A program made the position numbers and the translations under genes. The notes under the pieces were generated by a model. It was not told the DNA's origin. It made no database searches and saw only the letters and a program-made list of their open reading frames with translations. A DNA stretch of 64,000 nucleotides from Zingiber officinale (taxonomy: Eukaryota; Streptophyta; Magnoliopsida; Zingiberales; Zingiberaceae), in the NCBI RefSeq assembly GCF_018446385.1, contig NC_055991.1, forward strand, positions 119,889,794 to 119,953,793, in the 5' to 3' direction. This document shows, piece after piece, positions 50,345-62,589 of the stretch; position 1 is the first letter of the stretch, and each line of letters starts with the position of its first letter.

Positions 50345-51811
50345 TGGACAGACCACCGAAGGTTCTACTTTCTCTACAAAAACTATGCGCTTTGGTAATC
50401 AAGACTTACAACTATTTACACAACGATATGATCAGTTTCGCTTTTCTGCCAGAGATAAATTGGACCACATTCAAAACTGCCTCCTAGACAATATTTGGCA
50501 TATCCCCACTTTACTCGGAAGCTCAGGACACAAAATTACGGTCATTAATGCACTTTCCAACTACTTCCTTACTACTATACAAAACTAGCAGGAAAGAAAT
50601 TCTCTTATTATGTGATTTTCTCAGACCCCTAGGCAGGAGTTTACTCTACTTGGGAAGAAATCAACTTGGCTATACAAGACTTGGAGCATCCCTACTTAAA
50701 GAGTTTTTACTGCCTGGAAGAAGCATTTACAGCTGCCAGAACTCAGCTTGGTCCACATTTCTTCATTAGTACCCTACTTAAAACAATCCCATTACAGACC
50801 ACTGGCCTTGACACTCATACTTTACCAACTTATGCTCAAATAGTTGGAAGTAATGAAGCCAGTTCTGATAACCCTCCAGATAGTACTAAGCCAATTCACA
50901 GACCTAACTACTTGACTCTAGCCCAACTCAAAGAACAAAACAAGGATACTGCCTTACAAAGGTCTTCTGAAAATCGCTTAGCAGAATCGCCAAACAGTAT
51001 TCCAGAAGACATTACTACATATGTAAGAGGTTTTGTAGAAAAATCAACTTTACAAACTTTCATGGACTTATGTGAAGCCCTTAAAGCTTTTCACAAAACT
51101 CCCCCTGAAGGCATGCCAATAGTATATGAGTCCGAGTTAAGCCTAAAACTCAAATGCCAAAAGAAAGGTCCACCTTGTATTGACTCTGACAAGTATGGCT
51201 GTCTTTGTCAACTTATTTACTTCTTTCGAAGGGCCAATGTGGATTATGAAACATACACTACCACTGTCTACAAAGGATGACTTATCACTCCTTTTACATT
51301 ACTAGACTATGGTTTCTTGCATAAATTATGGGTCTATGACCCCGATTCTGTTAAAGATTTTTTCAAAAAATTGGGCACTATCATTTCCACAGCATTAGAA
51401 GGAGAGGAAACCTTTGTGGTTTGCACTTTTGAAAGAACTCCACCAGAAGAACTGAAGATAGAACCAGCAAAACATGTAGTCAAAATTGATATCAATCAGG
51501 TTGGTGGATACCAAACAGAACTAGAAGATTATCCTTCTGACCTAGACTTTGATTAGGAAGTTTCTCCCTCTTTTCTTGATCAACTTAAAGATTGGCGTGC
51601 CTTTATTCAAGGGACATATTGGGGTTGGGACAAAATTGAAGACCTTGATACTTATCTTCTTGTAGAAGAATCTTTCACTAAGAAAATTTATTGGCCAAAG
51701 GAAATGAACACTAGGTTCTTTCCTTTTAATTTTACTATCCAACATACTATGCTTTTTCAACATTATCAAAAGAAGGCAGAACGAATGAGTAACAAACGGT
51801 TTGCCAGTTAA
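50345..51811 (+). pseudogene. Viral TAV (inclusion-body/transactivator)-like ORF, broken
   Basis: A frame opening upstream of 50666 contains, across a TAG at 50630-50632, the pattern YYVIFSDP then AGVYSTWEEI, and then LKSFYCLEEAFTAA. This is the layout of the mini-TAV/Cauli_VI RNase-H-like fold. The 204-codon frame then runs to 51280 and continues after stops at 51278 and 51554. Proteins of this class let the ribosome reinitiate on the polycistronic viral RNA. The position after RNase H and before the promoter fits. Confidence 0.65.
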
Positions 51812-52213
51812 CACTTTCAGCCAGAGCTTACAAGGTTGCCCTTGCCAGGCACCACACACCAACTCAAGCATCCAGCTCACAAGCACCATCCCTGGACTCT
51901 ACAGGAGAATATAATCTTGATAACATGGTAGACCCTTAATCAATCTATTCTACAAAAGCTCCACTCACTTTACTCTACAGTAGCTCCACCCAACCACCTT
52001 TACAGTAGCTCTACTAGCAACCACTTGTTCATTACCTCTCTCTGACCCTCCTTCTTTTCTGTCATCTGTCTTCCACTCCTAAAAGTCACCACCAGGGCCT
52101 TCTCCTTTTCTTACTTCAGCATGTAAGATAAGTAGTTCATAAATTACATTTTCCTATCCTGTCATCATGTAATATAAGTATCTGTAAATTAAGTTTTCCG
52201 GTTGTATTTCCCC

Positions 52214-52220
52214 TATAAAA
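52214..52220 (+). promoter_or_regulatory. TATA box of the viral pregenomic RNA promoter
   Basis: The motif tataaaa lies in the context ccctataaaaattcc, after the TAV-like ORF and about 330 bases before the second leader copy ends. This is the usual place of the 35S-type promoter. It is inferred from sequence and position. Confidence 0.55.
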
Positions 52221-52429
52221 ATTCCAAGATCCCTGCTTGTTTTTATAATGAACTGCTGAAACTGCTTTATGATAAACTGAAATTTATTCTGCCTATCTTT
52301 TCTTGATTTTTTTCCTCAGCCCTTATCTTAGTAACCAACAGGTGAACAGTAACTGTATTAGGAATAAATAAAAATAAAATCATATAAGACCTGTGCTGAC
52401 TAAATAAGAAAGGTACCTTTAACCCATAA

Positions 52430-52597
52430 AAATTACTACTTACGCTAAAAGTACTACTGTTGTTCTACTGCTACTGCTTACTATCACTACTACTACTTTG
52501 TTTTATTATTTTATGCTATTATTTACTTTTATTTATTATTTATTACTATTGTTTATTATAAAATTTTACTGTCACTTAAAATCCCCAATAAAAGTTG
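52430..52597 (+). repeat. Second copy of the viral leader (terminal redundancy)
   Basis: The block tactattgtttattataaaa to cccaataaaagttga matches 33617-33720. It stops just before where the primer site would be and runs into the (TA)n tract. Confidence 0.75.

Positions 52598-52679
<82 letters not shown>
52598..52679. repeat. (TA)n dinucleotide tract, about 40 units
   Basis: This uninterrupted alternating at sequence directly abuts the viral leader. Open frames of alternating Ile/Tyr across it are artefacts. Confidence 0.95.
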
Positions 52680-52680
<1 letters not shown>

Positions 52681-53944
52681 ATTTTTTAAAGAGTTTTTTT
52701 TTAAAAAAAATACTCCGGTATGAAAATGATAATAAGGGTGCCTTTTTTGTTTTTATCAAAAAAAAAAAAATATGAGAAGGTAATAATGTATGATGAAACC
52801 AAAATTTCATTTCACCTCTAGAATTTACTCTTTTTCAAAATATCATTAAAAAATCCCCAATAACTCGTAAAATTTTAAGTTTGTCATTACACTGCCTAAT
52901 GATCCATAGGTTTTATTAGTTTTAGCTTGTGATTATGTATATTTGTAAATTATGGATTAAAATATAAATAAATTCATCTAGCTTTGTAAATGTCTAAAGG
53001 ATAAGTAAAAATATTCAACAAACAAGAATGGATGAAAATAAATTAATTTATTATAACTTTTAGACAATAATGCAAAACAACCCTCCAAATATGAATTAAA
53101 AAAACCATCTTTTAAGTAAATAACCCTTACAAATTTCACATTCATCTATTTTTCTTTTATCTATTTCACTTTTCATCCTCGTGGTGTCCCATGTCCCATT
53201 GGAAGTTTATTCCTTTATTAATCAAAAAAGAAGAAAAATCAATTTTTATGGTCGCGTGATCAAATAATTATCGTTGGGTGTATTTAATTGGTTAATTCCA
53301 CGTAGATTTGTCATTATGAATAAAAAGGGCATTTTTTTCAAGGACTCACTTGCGTTTTGAAATTTTCCAAAAGACACACCATAATTTCACATTTATTAAA
53401 AAAACATATCCTTTTTTAAAAATACCCTTCTTATTAAATAAAAAAAAATAAAAAATAAAAAATAAAAAAATCTCGTGTGATCCTCAGGCTGGGCTGCCGC
53501 AGCCAGGACATTAGGTAATCATGTCGCGGCCAAGGCACTAGAGAAACTCAAGAAAAGATGAGAGAGAGTGATGCAGCAGTTAATCTATCCAAAGATTTTA
53601 TCTTAAATTTTGGATAGGGTAACTAAAAATTCTCTACATCAGTTATCATATTTATTCCCTAAATTTAGATTTGATAAATAGTGATTTTCTAAATTTAGGG
53701 ACTGAAATCTCTACGCTAAAAATAAAATAATATTTATTTTTAATCTCTCTTCTTCAACTCAATCTTTTCAATCTCTCTCCTTCCACTCATTTCATAAATA
53801 TAATAATAAAAATAAAAGAAAGAGAAAAAAATAATTAAAAAAAATTAAGGATGATGAAAATTTTAAAATATTTGATGTAATGTGTAGTGAAAAATAATTA
53901 TTTAAATTTAATAAAATGGATCATTTATCTTAAATTTTAAATAT
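52680..53944. other. AT-rich intergenic DNA
   Basis: No gene or transposon end is recognised. A short GC-richer patch occurs at 53480-53545. Confidence 0.5.
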
Positions 53945-55525
53945 AGTACTAGAAAAATTGATATGGATGTTCTTATTGAATTAAATGAAAATTATGATGA
54001 TGTATATGGACAAATCTTGCTAATGCAGGCCTTACCCAATACACGTCAAGCTTATTCTACCGTTGTCCAATAAAAGCAAGTTGAAATCTCTCTCAACTGT
54101 GAAACCATGAATCTAAGGATGAGTACATTCGTTTTTTGTCATCATGAATAATCATGTCATAATCGTAGATCGAAACACTAAGACAAGTCAAGCAAATCAA
54201 GTTCAAAGACAAAAGACGCCACTACATTGCGACTACTACAATCGTGATTACCATAGCATTGAAAAATGCTATTACTTACACGGCTTTCTCGTAGGTCATA
54301 AGCTCCATGCAAAGAACGTGAAGCCGCTCAATCAATGTCAAACTGGGCTACCGACGTGAAGGTGGAACCAAACAAAGCATTGGAGGCATGAGGGAAATCT
54401 CTTTCATTATATCATACTAAGTTTCACAATTGAAGAATATAACCAATTGGTGGATATGATTTGGAAAACTAATGATGGTAACACACAACATTTTGCATAT
54501 ACCATAGGTATTGTTACAACATCATCTCAAATTTCTCCAATTACACCACACTCGAATTTTTGTTGGATTATTAATAGTGGAGCCACATATCATGTGACTT
54601 CTTCATTTGAATTGCTGAATCCATAATTCAGCCCTTGTTAATGTTATCCACAAGCATTCAAATCTTTGGCACCCATCAGTCTAATTCACTCCAAGTTCTC
54701 ACCAACACCAACCTTACAATTTATTTTGATCCTAAATATGTTTGTGAAATTTGTCCTCTTGCTAAACAAACATCGTTTACCTTTTACATCTAGTTCAACT
54801 TATTCTCAATCACCTTTTGAATTAATTTATTGTGACATTTGGGGACCACATCAAATAAAATCTCACTCTAAGGATCATTTCTTTTTAACAATGGTGTATG
54901 ATTATACACGATATACTTGGATACACCTCATAAGTTTTAAATTAAAACTCAAAGAATTTAGAAATCTTTTATTTCTTGGGTGGAAACACAATTCCACTAT
55001 AAAATTAAAATTCTTCAAACCGATAATGACATCGAAATAATTTACATGAGAGATTATTTCCGTAATAAAGGCATCAATTATCACACCTTATGCACCTCAA
55101 CTCCACAATAAAATAGAGTTGTTGAAATAAAATATCATCATTTTTTAAACGTCAGAAGAACTCTCCGATTTCAGGCAAACCTGACATTAAAATTTTGGGG
55201 CGAAAGCATTTAAACTGCTTGCTATTTGATAAATTATTTATCTACACCTCTCCTTTCTCATAAATCCTCATATCAACTACTTTATAATAAATCACCCGCA
55301 GACACTCATCTTCAGACTTTTGGTTTTGGATGCCTTTGCTATGCCACTAATCTTCAACATACACATCAATTTGACCAAAGAGCACATCGGTGCATATTTG
55401 TTGGTTATCCATTTGATAAAAAGGGTTATCAAGTTTATAATATAGAAACAAACAAAGTCTTTTCTTCTAGAGATGTTTTCCATAAACATATTTTTCCATT
55501 CCATATTAACCCATCAAAAGAATAA
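53945..55525 (+). pseudogene. Ty1/copia fragment: gag end, zinc knuckle, integrase
   Basis: A gag C-terminal piece (53950-54060, with LPNTRQAYSTVVQ) leads to a knuckle-like CDYYNRDYHSIEKCYYLHG (54225-54290). After stops come a GAG-pre-integrase stretch (CEICPLAKQ, near 54744) and integrase core pieces (CDIWGPH, LINYLSTPLL, YQLLYNKSP). A long open part follows at 55226-55525 with FGCLCYATN and CIFVGYPFDKKGYQVYN. This is the copia order. RT and both LTRs are missing. The fragment ends near an A-rich tract at 55577-55600. Confidence 0.8.
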
Positions 55526-55766
55526 TATGATGAGATAATTCTTCCCTTGCCTTACACCTTAGATGAACCAAACCTCAAAAAAAAAAAAAAAAAAAAAAAC
55601 TGCACAAACTACTGATCCTTCTTCACAATCACCCGTAATACAACATGTTATGAGTAGTCCCAAAGATAAGGTGAGATCGATAGTTAAAATAATATGACAG
55701 TCAAAGTCAAGATGAGGTGTTAGTTAAAATCAAGGTGCATGCATCCAAATAAACCACCTTTCAGAA

Positions 55767-56120
55767 GTAGGACTTCTAGCATAAATCCAGACGGACACAA
55801 AGTCTACCGGATCTATGAGGCTCATCTCCTCACTTCTCATAAGCAGAGCTTCCAGCATAAACCCTGGTGGACACAAAGCAAGTCTGATCTACGGGGCTCA
55901 GCTCCTCACTCCTCATGAACAGGGCTCTTAGCACAAACCTAGGTGGGCACAGAGTCGACCGAATCTACAGGATTTAGCTCCTCACTCCACATGAATAGGA
56001 CTTCCAGCATAAACTCGGGCGGACACAAGGCTGGCCAAACCTACGGGGCTCAGCTCCCCACTCTACACACGAGCATGGTTCTCAGCTTAAACCTGATCGG
56101 CTCCAGGCTGATCAGACTCC
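55767..56120 (+). repeat. Degenerate tandem repeat, about 76-bp unit, four and a half copies
   Basis: Each unit has cttccagcataaac, ggcggacacaa and ggctcagctcctcactc. The surrounding 55610-56330 sequence looks like part of an LTR but has no clear ends. Open frames here are repeat-derived. Confidence 0.7.
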
Positions 56121-57424
56121 CTCTAGGAGACGGTATTTTTAGAGAATCATAATAACTTGTCAGAGAATAACAGTTGCTTACCAGAGAATATTCCATTACT
56201 GACAATACACACAATGAAACCTTCATCTACTTAGAGGATGACTGTTATACATTCTCCACCGCCTGACATATTTTGATGCCGGGCATTCTTTGGTGCCTCA
56301 TTATTATGTAGGTTATAAGAGGTAAGGGTGGCAATTTGGTTTGGGTTCGGGTTAGCAGGTTGGCTGGTTAGGAAATGACAACCTGAATCCAACCTGATTA
56401 TTAATTCGGGTCAAACTTATTGGTGCAGGTTGCATTGATAATCAGGTTTTGATATATGACAAATAGATTGAAGTTAAATGTGTTGTTTGTCTAACCTTTT
56501 TACCAAGTGTGTCAAACTTGATGGGTCTAGAGGACTGGAACACCAAACTGAAGTCCAGCTAGGTTGATAGCGTAGGCCCCTTAGCGGTCGGCTATAAGGG
56601 AGGTGAATAACCCTGTAAAGGAAAATAAACCTTTCTCGAACTTTATAGCTTTATAAGAATCAACACTTGCATAAAAAAAAAAAAGAGACTAAATAAAGAA
56701 AGGAAGACACACAAAAGTTTTACTTGGTTACAACCGGGAAAGTTGTTAATCCAAGGAAGATGAAAAGCTCACTAATGTCTCCTTTAGGCAGAGAAGCCTT
56801 TTACAGTAGTTAAAGCACTAAAAATGCAAAGCTAAACTCAAATGGAATCAATTACAAGTGATGTTGTCTGAAATCTGCGAGGTGGTGCACTGGCTCCGGT
56901 GTACGGTGGTTTCTGATGAAGACAAACTCCTGAAGATCCGGAAGAGCACCTCAAAGATCCTACGCACAGTGAGACGAGCCAACAAAGCGTTAGTGACCTA
57001 GGACCGGGGTGGGGATCCCTGGCTAGGCCCTCTGACGTTCAAGTCAGTTCCTCTCTTGAAGGTGGGAGAAAAAGAAGAAGAAGAAGAAGAAGAAGAAGAA
57101 GAAGAACAATAACTCAAGTACTTAAAAACAAAGCTTTGGATGCTGGAACTTGCTTACCTTGTCAATAGAGAGAATCCCCCTTTTTATCCTGCCTCATGTA
57201 ACATCCGTAGTCATGAGGTGGTCCCCAGTTTGTTAGAGTTTGTTAGAAGATGAAGTCATCTTCTAAACTTCGTGTAATAATCCTTTAAGAAATCTTTTTT
57301 GTACCCCAGATGTACCTCTTTTATCGTTTGTAACTCATATTCATGATAAAATATGCATAGGAACATATCACTATAACTGAAGAAGCTTCTAGAAGATATT
57401 TCCCACCAAATTTACCAGGCTGTC

Positions 57425-57750
57425 ATACTTAGGTACTTCTGTTAAGCATGTTCTGGCCAGTCATTCAAGCCGGTCGTATATATAATGAGAATACCCTCTG
57501 TTAAACATGTTCTGACCGGTCATTCAAGCCGGTCGCATATATAATGAGAATACCCTCTGTTAAGCATGTTCTGGTCGATCATTTAAGCCGGTCGCATATA
57601 TAATAAGAATACTCTCTGTTGTGCATGTTCTGGTCGGTCATTCAATCTGGTCGCATATATAATGAGAATACCCTCTATTAAGCATGTTCTGGCCGGTCAT
57701 TCAAGTCAGTCGCATATATAATGAGAATACCCTTTGTTGAGCATGTTCTA
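57425..57750 (+). repeat. 60-bp tandem repeats, about five copies
   Basis: The unit contains gcatgttctggccggtcatt, caagccggtcgcatatataa and tgagaataccctctgttaa. Confidence 0.9.
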
Positions 57751-57774
57751 GCCGGGAATGTACTATAAGCTTTA

Positions 57775-58790
57775 TAAGGCTGAGCACCTTTATGCTTGGT
57801 TGGACTTTATTCAACCGAGCACATATAAGCACATTGGTGCTCACTCGCTCGGTCTTCACTCGACCGGTAATATATTAAAAGCTTTATAAGACCAAGTGTC
57901 TTTGTGCTCGGTCGGACTTTATTCGACCGAACACATATAAGCACATTGGTGCTCGCTCAGCTTTCACTCGGCCGATAATATACTAAAAGCTTTATAAGAC
58001 TAAATACCTTTATATTTGGTCGGGCTTTGTCCGGTTGAGCACATGTAAGCATGTTGGTGCTCGCTCGGCCTTCACTCGGCCGGTAATATACTAAAAGCTT
58101 TATAAGACTAAATACCTTTATGTTCGGTCGGACTTTGTCTGGCCGAGCACATGTAAGCACATTGGTGCTCACTTGACTTTCACTCGGCCGGTAATATATT
58201 AAAATCTTTACAAGGCTAAATACCTTTATGCTCAGTCGAGCTTTGTCAGGTCGAATACATGTAAGCACATTGGTGCTCGCTCGGCCTTCACTCGACTAGT
58301 AATATACTAAAAGCTTTATAAGGCTAAATACCTTTATGCTCGGCCGGGCTTTGTCCGGCCAAGCACATGTAAGCAAATTGGTGCTCGCTCGACCTTCACT
58401 CGGCCGGTAATATACTAAAATCTTTATAAGGCTAAATACCTTCATGCTCGGTCAAACTTTGTCCGACCGATCACATGTAAGCACATTGGTGCATGCTCAA
58501 CCTTCACTTGGCCGGTAATATACTAAAATCTTTATAAGGTTAAATGCCTTTATGCTCGGTCGGGCTTTGTCTGGTCGAGCACATGTAAGCACATTGGTGC
58601 TCGCTCGACCTTCACTCGACCGATAATATACTAAAAGCTTTATAAGGCTAAATACCTCTATGCTCGGTCAAACTTTGTCCGGCCAAGCACATGTAAACAC
58701 ATTGATACTCACTCGGTCTTCACTCGACCGGTAATATACTAAAATATGTATAAGACTAAGTACCTTTATGCTCGGTCAGATTTCCCAACC
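57775..58790 (+). repeat. 108-112-bp tandem repeats, about nine copies
   Basis: The unit contains cactcggccggtaatatact, aaaagctttataaggctaaa and a gcacatgtaagcacattggt block. A 103-codon minus-strand open frame across three units is a by-product of the repeat. Confidence 0.9.
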
Positions 58791-60504
58791 GAGCGCCTGT
58801 AAAAAGCCTTTTATTTAATCATTCATTATCATACATTCACCCAGCTATATACTCCTCCTATCTTTCTCGACCATAACTTCTACTTCATTTGCTAGGCCGA
58901 TCCATCATAACCTATACCAACAAGTGTTGTTGTGAATCATTGTGACCAGTATTGTATTTATAGTCCTAGTCGGGGCGTCAGAAAGGGTTCTAGGTGCCTC
59001 TAGGGGGATAAAACATTATCCCCCGTCACAATGCAACGCGTCATGTCGCTAACGCGTCATGTCGCATTTGCCTAAATTTTAGGGTCCGGATGCCCCGGAC
59101 AGATCCAGGCGCCCCGGACTGGGTCGGGGCGCTCCGAACCAAAAAGTCAATATTTTGTTGACTTTTGATCCCGGTCTTTCGCTTCAGTTCTGCTCACATT
59201 GGTCCGGGTCTTCCGCTTCGGCTCCGCTTGTTTGGGTGATCTTGGCCATCCGGAATAGGTCTCATCCGAACCCAACTTCTGACCTTCTCGAGCAAACTTC
59301 CGCTCTAGCTTCTCGTCTCTCAGAAACGTCGTGCGCCTCCTTCTGGTCCACCCACATACTTTTCCGCAGTACCTCGTACCTCGGACGCACCGAGCTTGTC
59401 AGCTCTCTTTCGTGCCATCCTTCATGCTAGCTGTGTCTTTCGGTTGACTTTCTGTGCTCCTATGTTCCTACACACTTAGACACAAGGGTTAAATACCAAC
59501 AGAACTTAACCCGACTTGGTTGATTACATCAAAATTACCTTGGGGTACTAACAACTCCTCCTTTTTTATGTGAGCAAACCTATGTTAAGGTAAACTTCAA
59601 AAATAACAGTTATAAAATTTGTAAGTAAATTAATAAGTATAAAAGTTAAATTGTACTACCCTCCCCCTAAACTTAATCTTTACTACTCCCCTTTTGATCA
59701 TATTAAAATGGGGTACTTAAAAAATGCTATTTGAAAAAAAAAGTAAAAGTCTAAGAGAAAATTCCAGAAAAATATTAAAGTTTAAGCTTCGAAAAGTCTG
59801 GATTTTAAAAAAACATAATATATATAAGGTAGAAAAACAATTTTATATGAAGTTGAAATTATTTTTAAGCAAAAATAAAGTCTCTTGCACATTAAAAAAA
59901 TCTTTTGTTAATAATTAAAAATTTTAATATTCAAAAAAATTAAAAAAATTTCTTACAGATAAGTGATAAAGTTATTTTTCTCAGAAAAATTAACTTCTAA
60001 TTAATTTCTAACAAAATTTTTGACAAACAATTGAAAGTATTTTTATAACAACTAAATACTTAACAATTAGTTAATTAAATAATCATTTTAATAATTAGCT
60101 TCAAGGATATGGTGAGGTACTAGACCTTCTTAGATATTGGAACAACAATCACTTCTAGACAAAATCTTTTAATGAAAGTAAATATTTAATTTCCTCTTTG
60201 AAAGTCCAAAAAAATAATTAATCTAAATATGATTTTAGACCCCAAAATAGATTCTTTCCTACAGGATTAATAAAAACTTTCTTAGGAATATATTTCTGTG
60301 ATATTTTCTTAATTTGACCCTTATGGTATTTAAAATGTCAATTTAAACCATTATATCTTCTAATATTTTGAACATGTGAGTATGCACATTCCTTCAAATA
60401 TTCTATTTCTATTTTTAATTTTTAATTTTCTATTTTTATTTTGTCAAGATCTTCTAATCGATAAGATATAACTAAAGTTGATTTTAACTCTTTATTTCCT
60501 TTTT

Positions 60505-61660
60505 CTAATTACAACAATTTTTCGATAACATTTTTACTAACTGAAATAACTTGTTAGGAGGAAGAGATCGTACTTGACTTACCTTGTCAATCCCATAATC
60601 TGAAGCTCCTCCTGAAGTGTTGTTTTCTTCCGATGTCGCTCCCCCTTCATCGATGCTCTCGATGCTCATTTTGGACGAGCTTGTTTCATCTTCGTCTTCT
60701 TGGTGACTTGCCACTAGCATAAGTCCAATGAGAGCTTCTATCTCCAATTCAGATGACGTTTCATTCCACGTTACTTTTAGATTATACTTGGTCTAGGATG
60801 GCTTCTTATTCTTTTCTTTGTCCTTGTTCTTGTACTTGCTCTTCAATTTAGAGCAGTTGTCTTTCATGTGTCCTTCTTCATTGCAGTGGTAGCATTTTAT
60901 CTTTCTTTTCCTTTTATTACCCTGCGCTTGATTAAATTTATTAGCTTTAAATAATTTTTTAAATTTTCTTACCATGAGTGTCATTTCGTCATCGTCGAGA
61001 GAAGATTCAGAGTCTCGTTCGTCCATTTTTGCTTTTAAGGCAACATTGTGCCTTGGCTCCTTCTTCGAATCTGCACATCTTGTTTCATGAACTTTAAATG
61101 TTGAAAATAATTCTTCTAACGTACTTAATTTTAGATCCTTGGATATATAATAAGCATCTACTAATGATGCTCATTCAGTAGTCCTAGGAAATACGTTAAG
61201 TGCGTACCTTAGCGAATCTCGGTTGCTTACGTTTTCTCTGAGATTCATGAGTCTGGTGATGAGTTCTTTTATTCTTGAGTGAAGGTGTGCAACGGTTTCA
61301 CCTTCTTCTAATTTGATGTTGCTGATCTGGTTCCTGAACAGATCCCGTCTCGTGAGTTTTGCCTTCAAGGTCCCTTCGTGTAGTTCCAGGAATTTCTCCC
61401 AGAGCTTCTTAGCTGACTCATAGGCTCAGATCCTGTTGACTTCTTGAGGTGGTAAAATGCTAAGCAGGTGAAACTCTGCTTTACAGTTTACCACGAAGTC
61501 GACTTGCTCCTTCTTCATCCATTGGTATTCTTCTTTACCCTCAGGTGCTACAAAATCGAATTTCATTATTAAAAGTAAATCGAAATCTGTCTTAAAGAAT
61601 ACCTCCATCTCTTTCTTCTAGCTCGCGAATTCCCCCACTAACTTCGGTGGGTAGATGCTC
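60505..61660 (-). pseudogene. UBN2-type gag with zinc knuckle (family 3)
   Basis: Read on minus: MEVFFKTDFDLLLIMKFDF and VNCKAEFHLLSILPPQEVN (61426-61608), then after a stop RRDLFRNQISNIKLEEGETV (61171-61368). A Lys-rich part follows with a complete CYHCNEEGHMKDNC knuckle (60853-60894), then an acidic DEDETSSSKMSIESIDEGG region ending DKVSQVRSLPPNKL. Stops lie near 61170, 60790 and 61425. This is the best preserved gag in the window and includes the zinc knuckle lost in family 2. Confidence 0.8.
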
Positions 61661-61729
61661 GGTCCGACCATCTCGTGTGCTTCGTTCGGCGGTTAGTCCT
61701 CCTGAAGTGAACTTGGCTCTGATATCAAT

Positions 61730-62589
61730 TGTTGGTCCCTTAGCGACCGGCTAGAAGGGAGGTGAATAACCCTGTAAAGGAAAATGAACCTTCCTCAAAC
61801 TTTATAGCTTTATAAGAATCAACACTTATATAAAAGAAATAAGAGACTAAATAAAAAAAAAGGAAGACACACAAAAGGTTTACTTGGTTACAACCAGGGA
61901 GGTTGTTAATCCAAGGAAGATGAAAAGCTCACTAATGTCTCATTCAGGCGGAGAAGCCTTTTACAGCAGTTAAAGCACTCAAAATGCAAAGCTAAACTCA
62001 AATGGAATCAATTATAAGGGTTGTTGTGAACCATGGGACCAGGGCTGTATTTATAGCCATAGTAGGGGCGTCTGGAAGGGTTCCAGGTGCCTCTAGGGGG
62101 ATAAAACTTTATCCCCATCGCAATGTAACGCGCCACGTTGCATTTGGTCCCGGACTGGGTCGGAGTGCTCTAGACTAAAAAGTCAATATTTTGTTGACTT
62201 TTGGTCCCGATTTTCCGCTTCAGTTCTACTCGCATTGGTCCGGGTCTTCCACTTTGGCTTGACTCATTTGGGTGATCTTGGCCATCCGAAATAGGGCTCG
62301 CCCGAACCCATCTTCCAGCTTTCTTGAGCAAACTTCTGCTCTAGCTTTTCGTCCCTCAGAAACGTCACGCGCCTCCTTCTCGTTTGCTCGTGCACTCTTC
62401 TACAACATCTCATACCTCGGATGCACCGAGCCCGTCGGCTCACTCCCGTGTCATCCTTCTCATTAGCTATGTCTTTCGTTCGACTTCCTGTGCTCCTAAG
62501 TTCCTGTACACTTAGACACAGGGGTTAAATACCAACAGGACATAACCTAACTTGGTTTATCACATTAAAACTACCTTAGGATACTAACA
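61730..62589 (-). repeat. 5' LTR, gag-only family 3
   Basis: This 860-bp LTR on minus starts TGTTAGTATCCTAAGG and ends GGGACCAACA. Confidence 0.9.

Larger units (their letters stand above)
33600..52597 (+). mobile_element. Endogenous caulimovirid (plant pararetrovirus), split by an LTR insertion
   Basis: The viral sequence occupies 33600-about 35334 and about 46413-52597, roughly 8 kb, the size of a caulimovirid genome. The order is leader and tRNA-Met primer site, coiled-coil ORF, movement protein, small ORF, coat protein and zinc knuckle, protease, RT/RNase H, TAV-like ORF, pregenomic promoter, leader again. The repeated leader shows that slightly less or more than one full circle was captured. 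Every long frame contains stops or shifts, so the copy is inactive. Order and TAV resemble caulimo-, soymo- and cavemo-like genera more than badnaviruses, but I cannot assign a genus. Confidence 0.85.
56862..58922. mobile_element. Solo LTR nested in the family 3 LTR
   Basis: It begins TGTTGTCTGAAATCTGC and ends CTATACCAACA. The flanks are agtga (56857-56861) and agtgt (58923-58927), 4 of 5 matching, and the 5' LTR at 62015 shows the empty form. It is 2.06 kb without coding sequence. About half is tandem repeats. A (GAA)n run lies at 57070-57105. Confidence 0.8.
56571..59553 (-). repeat. 3' LTR, gag-only family 3, interrupted
   Basis: The LTR sequence is 56571-56861 plus 58923-59553. The break is filled by another LTR. 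It is diverged from the 5' LTR, including at the terminal base pair at 56571. Confidence 0.85.
56571..62589 (-). mobile_element. Gag-only LTR retrotransposon (family 3), nested
   Basis: The 5' LTR on minus is 61730-62589 and the 3' LTR is 56571-59553 (interrupted). The TSD is GATAG (56566-56570 and 62590-62594). The tRNA-Met primer site (ggctctgatatca on plus) lies at 61715-61727, and the polypurine tract is on plus as ctcctccttttttatg after 59553. The internal part has UBN2 gag, an intact zinc knuckle, an acidic region and a coiled-coil remnant, and no pol. The LTR start resembles families 1 and 2 (GATCAACCAAGTTGG-type block), so all three are relatives. Confidence 0.9.

Noticed and set aside
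52498..52810. Open frames of alternating Ile and Tyr on both strands
   Set aside because: They are produced by the (TA)n tract.
57957..58268. 103-codon minus-strand open frame with three repeated blocks
   Set aside because: It is translated from the 108-112-bp tandem repeat, with no homology beyond the repeat itself.
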